From NCBI RefSeq assembly GCF_014648915.1, contig NZ_BMSA01000005.1, positions 124,001 to 188,000 of the forward strand: a stretch of DNA of 64,000 nt, read 5' to 3'. The DNA comes from Streptomyces phaeofaciens. GTDB lineage: Bacteria > Actinomycetota > Actinomycetes > Streptomycetales > Streptomycetaceae. Numbering within the stretch: the stretch's first letter is position 1; each line of letters opens with the position of its first letter. Under the pieces are notes generated by a model. It was given only the letters and a program-made list of their open reading frames with translations, ran no database searches and had not been told where the DNA came from. Shown piece by piece: positions 60,284-64,000 of this stretch. A program made the position numbers and the translations under genes.

Positions 60284-60697
60284 ATGAACACCACGGTCAG
60301 CTGCGAGCTGCACCTGCGCCTCGTTGTGTCGAGCGAGTCCTCCCTGCCTGTCCCCGCAGGCCTGCGGTACGACACGGCCGACCCCTACGCCGTGCACGCC
60401 ACCTTCCACACCGGAGCCGAGGAAACCGTCGAGTGGGTGTTCGCCCGTGACCTCCTCGCGGAGGGCCTGCACCGGCCCACGGGAACCGGCGACGTCCGCG
60501 TCTGGCCGTCGCGCAGCCACGGTCAGGGGGTCGTCTGCATCGCCCTGAGTTCTCCCGAGGGCGAGGCACTGCTCGAGGCCCCGGCGCGGGCCCTGGAGTC
60601 CTTCCTGAAGCGGACGGACGCTGCCGTGCCTCCCGGCACGGAACACCGACACTTCGATCTCGATCAAGAGCTCTCGCACATCCTGGCGGAAAGCTAG
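60284..60697 (+). CDS. ssgB: SsgB, sporulation-specific cell division protein
   Basis: 137 residues, ATG at 60284. The protein (MNTTVSCELHLRLVVSSESS through the AESLHILAES-type end LDQELSHILAES) matches SsgB, the SALP family member that places FtsZ at future septa. WVFARDLLAEGLHRPTGTGDVRVWPS is the conserved SALP centre. It is monocistronic, with a hairpin terminator 78 nt after the stop. The ribosome site GAAAGG is 11 nt upstream. Confidence 0.97.
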   Translation: MNTTVSCELHLRLVVSSESSLPVPAGLRYDTADPYAVHATFHTGAEETVEWVFARDLLAEGLHRPTGTGDVRVWPSRSHGQGVVCIALSSPEGEALLEAPARALESFLKRTDAAVPPGTEHRHFDLDQELSHILAES

Positions 60698-61181
60698 AGC
60701 GAGGCTCACCACGAGTCGCCCGGCGCCGTCCACTCGGGGAGACGGCTCGGGTCTGGACAACTGCATACGGTATGCGCCGACGCCGCACCACGGACTCCCG
60801 TGGGGCGGCGTCGGCGTGCGTGGGCCCGACCCGTGGCCCGCGACTCGTGGACCACGACCCGTGCAGCGCAGGCCGTGGAGCGCGGCCCGTGCAGCGCAGG
60901 CCAGGAGCCCAAAAACAGGGGGTTCGTCCCGCCCTGGGAGTCCGTCGGTGTGCGGTGATGTTGGTTGAAGGGCGATCGCGGGCGGGTCGGTTGGCTCGGT
61001 GCGCAGGTCGGGGTCGGCTTGGCATGCTGGAGTTACGGGGTCTCCCCCGGCGGCCGGCCACGAGGGCGGCGGCGCCGTGCGGGCCCCGGACACGACTGCC
61101 CCGTGGCTTATGCCTTCGGGGCGGCTACCATCGGCCAGCATCGGCGGGCGCCCGCCCGACCCCCAGGCCAGGGAGCGAAAC
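60698..61181. other. Intergenic region after ssgB
   Basis: 484 bp. It holds the ssgB terminator (60775-60816), a 17-bp direct repeat cccgtgcagcgcaggcc (60858-60874 and 60886-60902), and the region upstream of the CGNR gene. No ORF with coding support; the Arg/Pro-rich frames look like shadows. Confidence 0.6.
60775..60816 (+). terminator. ssgB terminator
   Basis: A 19-bp stem with one mismatch (60775-60793 with 60798-60816) has a 4-nt actc loop. Confidence 0.8.
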
Positions 61182-61742
61182 GTGCTGATCACCCACGACA
61201 CCCGGTGTGCGCTCGATGCCGTGGTGGATCTGGTGAACACCGCCCCGGAGGGCGAGGCGACCCCGGACACGCTGCCGGACGTCCCCGCCCTCGCGGAGTT
61301 CGTCCACAGGCACGACATCAGTGACGTCGGCGTGCTCTCCGAGTTCGACCTGTCCGCGGTGCGCAAGATCCGGGGGCGGTTCGCCGGGATCTTCGCGGCG
61401 TCGGACCCCCGGATCGCCGCCGGGCTGATCAACGAGCTGGTCGCCGCCGCGGGCACCACCCCCCGGCTCACCGATCACGACGGCTACGACTGGCATGTGC
61501 ACTACTTCGCGCCCGGCGCCTCCGTCGCGGACCACCTGGCGGCCGACTGCGGGATGGCGCTGGCCTTCTTCGTGGTGGCCGGCGAGCAGGAGCGACTGCG
61601 GCGCTGCGAGGCCCCGGACTGCCGGCGGGCCTTCGTCGACCTCTCCCGCAACCGGTCGCGCCGGTACTGCGACAGCCGCACCTGCGGCAACCGCCTCCAC
61701 GTGGCCGCCTATCGGGCGCGCCGCAAGGAGGCCGCGGGCTGA
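61182..61742 (+). CDS. CGNR zinc-finger / ABATE-domain regulator-like protein
   Basis: 186 residues from GTG 61182 (VLITHDTRCALDAVVDLVNT) with AGGGAGCG upstream; longer readings to 60999 lack support. The N-terminal ABATE-type domain (1-135) is followed by a CGNR zinc finger: CEAPDCRRAFVDLS, then YCDSRTCGNRLHVAAYRARR. Family members are thought to be stress-response DNA-binding proteins. It stands alone on the plus strand. Confidence 0.88.
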   Translation: MLITHDTRCALDAVVDLVNTAPEGEATPDTLPDVPALAEFVHRHDISDVGVLSEFDLSAVRKIRGRFAGIFAASDPRIAAGLINELVAAAGTTPRLTDHDGYDWHVHYFAPGASVADHLAADCGMALAFFVVAGEQERLRRCEAPDCRRAFVDLSRNRSRRYCDSRTCGNRLHVAAYRARRKEAAG

Positions 61743-61767
61743 GGCTCACCTCTCGCCTTCGTCGCCG

Positions 61768-61807
61768 TCCCCCGCCACCCCCCTCCCCCTCCCTCCCCTC
61801 CCCCGTC
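61768..61807. repeat. C-run tract after the CGNR gene (G4-capable on the minus strand)
   Basis: A 40-nt stretch built of C-runs of three to six split by single T, A or G. The opposite strand has at least five runs of three or more G. Confidence 0.8.
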
Positions 61808-61886
61808 CTTCGCTTTTCTCGTTCGTCCTTCGTTTCTCGATGCCGACGCGGCCCCGGCGGGTGACGCCGGGGACCGCGGGTACGGC

Positions 61887-62039
61887 TCAGAGCAGCAGCA
61901 GATCGTGCAGCGCAGCCATGAGCAGCAGACACCCGATCACCGCAAGGAAGATCATCAGCGGTGGCTGGGAAAGGGCGAAGAGGCATCCACGCGGCTCGTC
62001 CTGCGGCGGCGCGGTATCGCTCTGTGTCGTGTCCAGCAT
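61887..62039 (-). CDS. Small single-pass membrane protein (50 aa)
   Basis: 50 residues from ATG 62037-62039 to TGA 61887-61889. The N-terminus is polar and acidic (MLDTTQSDTAPPQDEPRGC), followed by a hydrophobic helix (about 26-45, PPLMIFLAVIGCLLLMAALH) and LLLL at the end. A plausible anchor sequence in an otherwise empty 490-bp gap argues that this is a gene. The ribosome binding site is weak and the frame is open further upstream with no better start. No family recognised. Confidence 0.5.
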   Translation of the reverse strand: MLDTTQSDTAPPQDEPRGCLFALSQPPLMIFLAVIGCLLLMAALHDLLLL

Positions 62040-62233
62040 CTCGCGGGCGATGATGACGCAGGCCAGGCACTCCGCGCGATCAACACGCCCGGAATGAGCG
62101 GGAGTTCGCTGAATTCCGTGATGTCGGTTTCAGGCTGTGATCACTTCCGCGCGCCCAGGGGCCGACTGTGTCGTTTCAACCGGCGGGCCGCCGAGATCCC
62201 TCACCCACAGTCACGTCCCGGCGTCGCCGGGCT

Positions 62234-62680
62234 TCATATGCCGTGCTTCTTGAGGATGGCCTCGATGTCGCTGAAGTCGTCGGCGCCGCCCTGGGCGCGG
62301 GGCGCGGCGGCGGGACGGGCCGCCGGGCGGGAGCCCTGGCTCAGGGAGGGTGCCGAGGCGGTCGGGGCCACGGCGCCGGTTCGCTCGGCGCGGGCCGCCG
62401 CCTTGCGGTCCTTGCGGGTGTCGCCGCGGCGGCGCTCCACGGCGCGTGTGGTCGCGAAGAGGGCCCAGGCAGCGCCGAGCACGCCGAAGCCGGCCCACGC
62501 GGTGGGGCTGAAGGCCGTGTCGGCGAGCCATTCGACGACCCCGGTCATCACCAGGCCGAGGGGTACCAGGGAGTACGCCGTGAGCCGGGCGGCTGCGAGG
62601 TAACGCTTGCGGTAGGCCGTGACCGCCGCGATGCCCAGGCCGGCCACGGCGGCGGCGGAACAGACGGTCTCGGCAATCAT
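62234..62680 (-). CDS. Uncharacterised two-TM protein (148 aa)
   Basis: 148 residues from ATG 62678-62680, with GGAGGACCGG upstream. Two or three membrane segments (TVCSAAAVAGLGIAAVTAY, LTAYSLVPLGLVMTGVVEW, AWAGFGVLGAAWALFATT) lead to a basic Arg-rich stretch (RRRGDTRKDRKAAARAERT) and an Ala/Pro tail that ends DDFSDIEAILKKHGI. Such tails are seen in many Streptomyces membrane proteins. Divergent from the DsbA-like gene by 298 bp. Confidence 0.8.
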   Translation of the reverse strand: MIAETVCSAAAVAGLGIAAVTAYRKRYLAAARLTAYSLVPLGLVMTGVVEWLADTAFSPTAWAGFGVLGAAWALFATTRAVERRRGDTRKDRKAAARAERTGAVAPTASAPSLSQGSRPAARPAAAPRAQGGADDFSDIEAILKKHGI

Positions 62681-62978
62681 CCGGTCCTCCTGGCGGGCAC
62701 GTGCGGGCGGTGACAAGGTGGCTCGGCGCTCCGGCGGACGGGCGCTGTGTCTCTTCCATCCTGCACCTCCACCCCGCTCTCGGGCCATGCTCCGGCCGGA
62801 CATCAGGGACATCTCCGGGTCGGCTCCTCCGCAGGTGCCGGTCTCCGTGGGCCGGCGCGGCCGGGGTCGGGGTCGCCTCGGGGTCCGGGCCGGCGCCCGG
62901 TGGACGCGGGTGCGGGCCGGGCCGGGGCCGGTGCGGTCCGGATTGGGACGGGTGCGGGCGGGCTGGGAGACTGGGGGC

Positions 62979-63527
62979 ATGAGTGAGTCCTCCCCGGTGT
63001 CCGCCGCCGCGTCCGATCCGGCATCCGCCCAGTCCGCCGTCGTCCTGGACGTCTGGTGCGAGCTGCAGTGCCCGGACTGCCGCCATGCCCTCGACGATCT
63101 GCGCGCCCTGCGCGAGCGCTACGGCGACCGGCTCGAGCTGCGGCTGCGGCACTTCCCGCTGGAGAAGCACAAGCACTCCTTCGCGGCCGCCCAGGCCGCC
63201 GAGGAGGCTCTGGAGCAGGGTGGGGGATGGCCGTACGTCGAGGCCGTGCTGGGCCGGGTCGAGGAGCTGGACCGTAGGGGCGAACCCTTCCTGGTCGAGG
63301 TCGCAGGGGAACTCGGGCTCGACGCGGAGGAGTTCGACACCGCGCTGATCGACGGCCGGCACATCCTGATCGTGGACGCCGACCAGGCCGAGGGCAAGGC
63401 GATCGGGGTCACCGGCACACCGACGTACGTCATCGGCGGCGAGCGCCTCGACGGCGGCAAGAGCCAGGAGGGGCTGCGCGAGCGCGTCGAGGAGATCGCC
63501 GACCGGCTGCTGGCCGAGCAGGGCTGA
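62979..63527 (+). CDS. DsbA-family (thioredoxin-fold) protein
   Basis: 182 residues from ATG 62979. The redox motif is CPDC in VLDVWCELQCPDCRHAL, early in the sequence, and the cis-Pro loop reads GVTGTPTYVIGGERL. A helical insertion lies between. There is no signal peptide, so it is probably cytoplasmic (FrnE/2-hydroxychromene-like or mycothiol-linked). The frame is longer upstream (to 62619) but lacks a ribosome binding site. Confidence 0.9.
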   Translation: MSESSPVSAAASDPASAQSAVVLDVWCELQCPDCRHALDDLRALRERYGDRLELRLRHFPLEKHKHSFAAAQAAEEALEQGGGWPYVEAVLGRVEELDRRGEPFLVEVAGELGLDAEEFDTALIDGRHILIVDADQAEGKAIGVTGTPTYVIGGERLDGGKSQEGLRERVEEIADRLLAEQG

Positions 63528-63619
63528 GCCGAGCCGAACCGGCCAAAGTCAGGCTGAGCCGAGCCGGGCAGAGCCAGGCGGAGCCCAGCCGAACCGGGCA
63601 GAGCCTGACCGAGCCGGGT
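63528..63619. repeat. gagccgagccgggcagagcc-type repeats
   Basis: About five decayed copies of a 15-25-bp unit (gagccgaaccggcc, gagccgagccgggcagagcc, gagcccagccgaaccgggcagagcc) fill the gap between the two convergent genes; they may form terminator-like RNA. Confidence 0.75.
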
Positions 63620-64000
63620 TCAGAGCAGGTTCTTGTACATCGTGTAGCCCACCGGCACGTACCCCAGGGCGTCGTAGAGCCGCTCGGCCGGGGTGTTGTC
63701 CGCGAAGACGTTCAGGCCGATCGCCCGCGCGCCGGCGGCCACGGCCTGGGCCTCGGCCAGCAGCATGAGGGAGCGGCCGTGGCCCCGGCCCCGGTGGGTG
63801 GCGTCGGTCTCCACGTCGTAGACGTAGGCCCGGTCCCCGTCGATGCCCAGCCAGAGCGTGCCGACCTGGGTTCCCTCGTGTTCCAGGGTGCTGATCAGCA
63901 TGTTCTCGGTGGCGAGGCCGTGCGGCAGGATCCCTTCGGTGTCCTGTTCGGCCTTGACGCGGGCCTCGGCCTCGGCGACACCGCGGGCGATCCAGCTCTG
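63620..64000 (-). CDS. GNAT N-acetyltransferase (3' part; continues past the right edge)
   Basis: 126 residues of the C-terminal part are visible; the frame stays open to base 64000. The acetyl-CoA motif R-G-R-G-H-G-R in ATHRGRGHGRSLMLLAEAQA and the C-terminal LNVFADNTPAERLYDALGYVPVGYTMYKNL are diagnostic. Substrate unknown. Convergent with the DsbA-like gene across a repeat-rich 92 bp. Confidence 0.88.
   Translation of the reverse strand, partial: QSWIARGVAEAEARVKAEQDTEGILPHGLATENMLISTLEHEGTQVGTLWLGIDGDRAYVYDVETDATHRGRGHGRSLMLLAEAQAVAAGARAIGLNVFADNTPAERLYDALGYVPVGYTMYKNLL

Overview
The window is a high-GC actinobacterial chromosome segment that I read as Streptomyces. Developmental genes bldD and ssgB, many GTG starts, 4-nt GTGA/ATGA overlaps between consecutive genes, and the gene order pyrR-bldD-nusB-efp ... 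aroBKC ... alaS ... relA-apt-secFD-yajC-ruvBAC-yebC-pdxTS-pimA ... thrS ... ssgB all fit. From memory this order matches the S. coelicolor region around SCO1488-SCO1544; I could not run an alignment.

Layout. 0-16 kb, almost all minus strand: pyrR (5' part only), bldD (plus strand, with its own promoter and operator), nusB, efp, an M24 peptidase homologue with an altered metal site, a proline-rich P-loop kinase, the shikimate genes aroB-aroK-aroC and aroE, the murein transglycosylase mltG with a Gln/Tyr-repeat tail, ruvX, alaS, two small membrane proteins and rpsD. 15.6-25 kb: rarA, a VKOR family protein, hisS, an MBL hydrolase, a membrane cyclophilin and a DUF349 protein on the plus strand, and the (p)ppGpp enzyme relA. 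25-38 kb: apt, secF, secD, yajC, ruvB, ruvA, ruvC, yebC, pdxT, pdxS, a LemA-like protein, and a phosphatidylinositol/PIM operon (pgsA, acyltransferase, pimA). 38-48 kb: an EF-G2-type GTPase, a membrane protein, a MITE-like inverted repeat, a HIT protein, a K+ channel, thrS, an uncharacterised two-gene pair (OB-like protein plus nuclease-fold protein), and a DEDDh exonuclease.

48.5-59.6 kb looks accessory. It lies between two identical tRNA-Val(CAC) genes in the same orientation. It holds a SRPBCC protein, a 781-residue multi-TM protein, a Tat-exported rhamnogalacturonan-lyase-like enzyme, a DUF624 (YesL-like) protein, and a sugar ABC importer without its own ATPase behind two LacI-type operator candidates. 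Next to it is about 1.2 kb of gene-free DNA made of a G-rich tract and a 32-bp tandem array. 59.6-64 kb returns to core genes: a PGPGW membrane protein, ssgB, a CGNR zinc-finger protein, a 50-residue membrane protein hidden between longer genes, a DsbA-like protein and a GNAT cut by the window edge.

The most useful regulatory reads are a PyrR-binding loop next to the pyrR Shine-Dalgarno, a BldD-type palindrome on the bldD -10 box, and the LacI-type sites upstream of the sugar importer. The best candidates for something undescribed are the nuclease-like/OB-like pair at 45.7-47.5 kb, the tRNA-bounded segment with its repeat-rich spacer, and the M24 homologue that lost canonical metal ligands.
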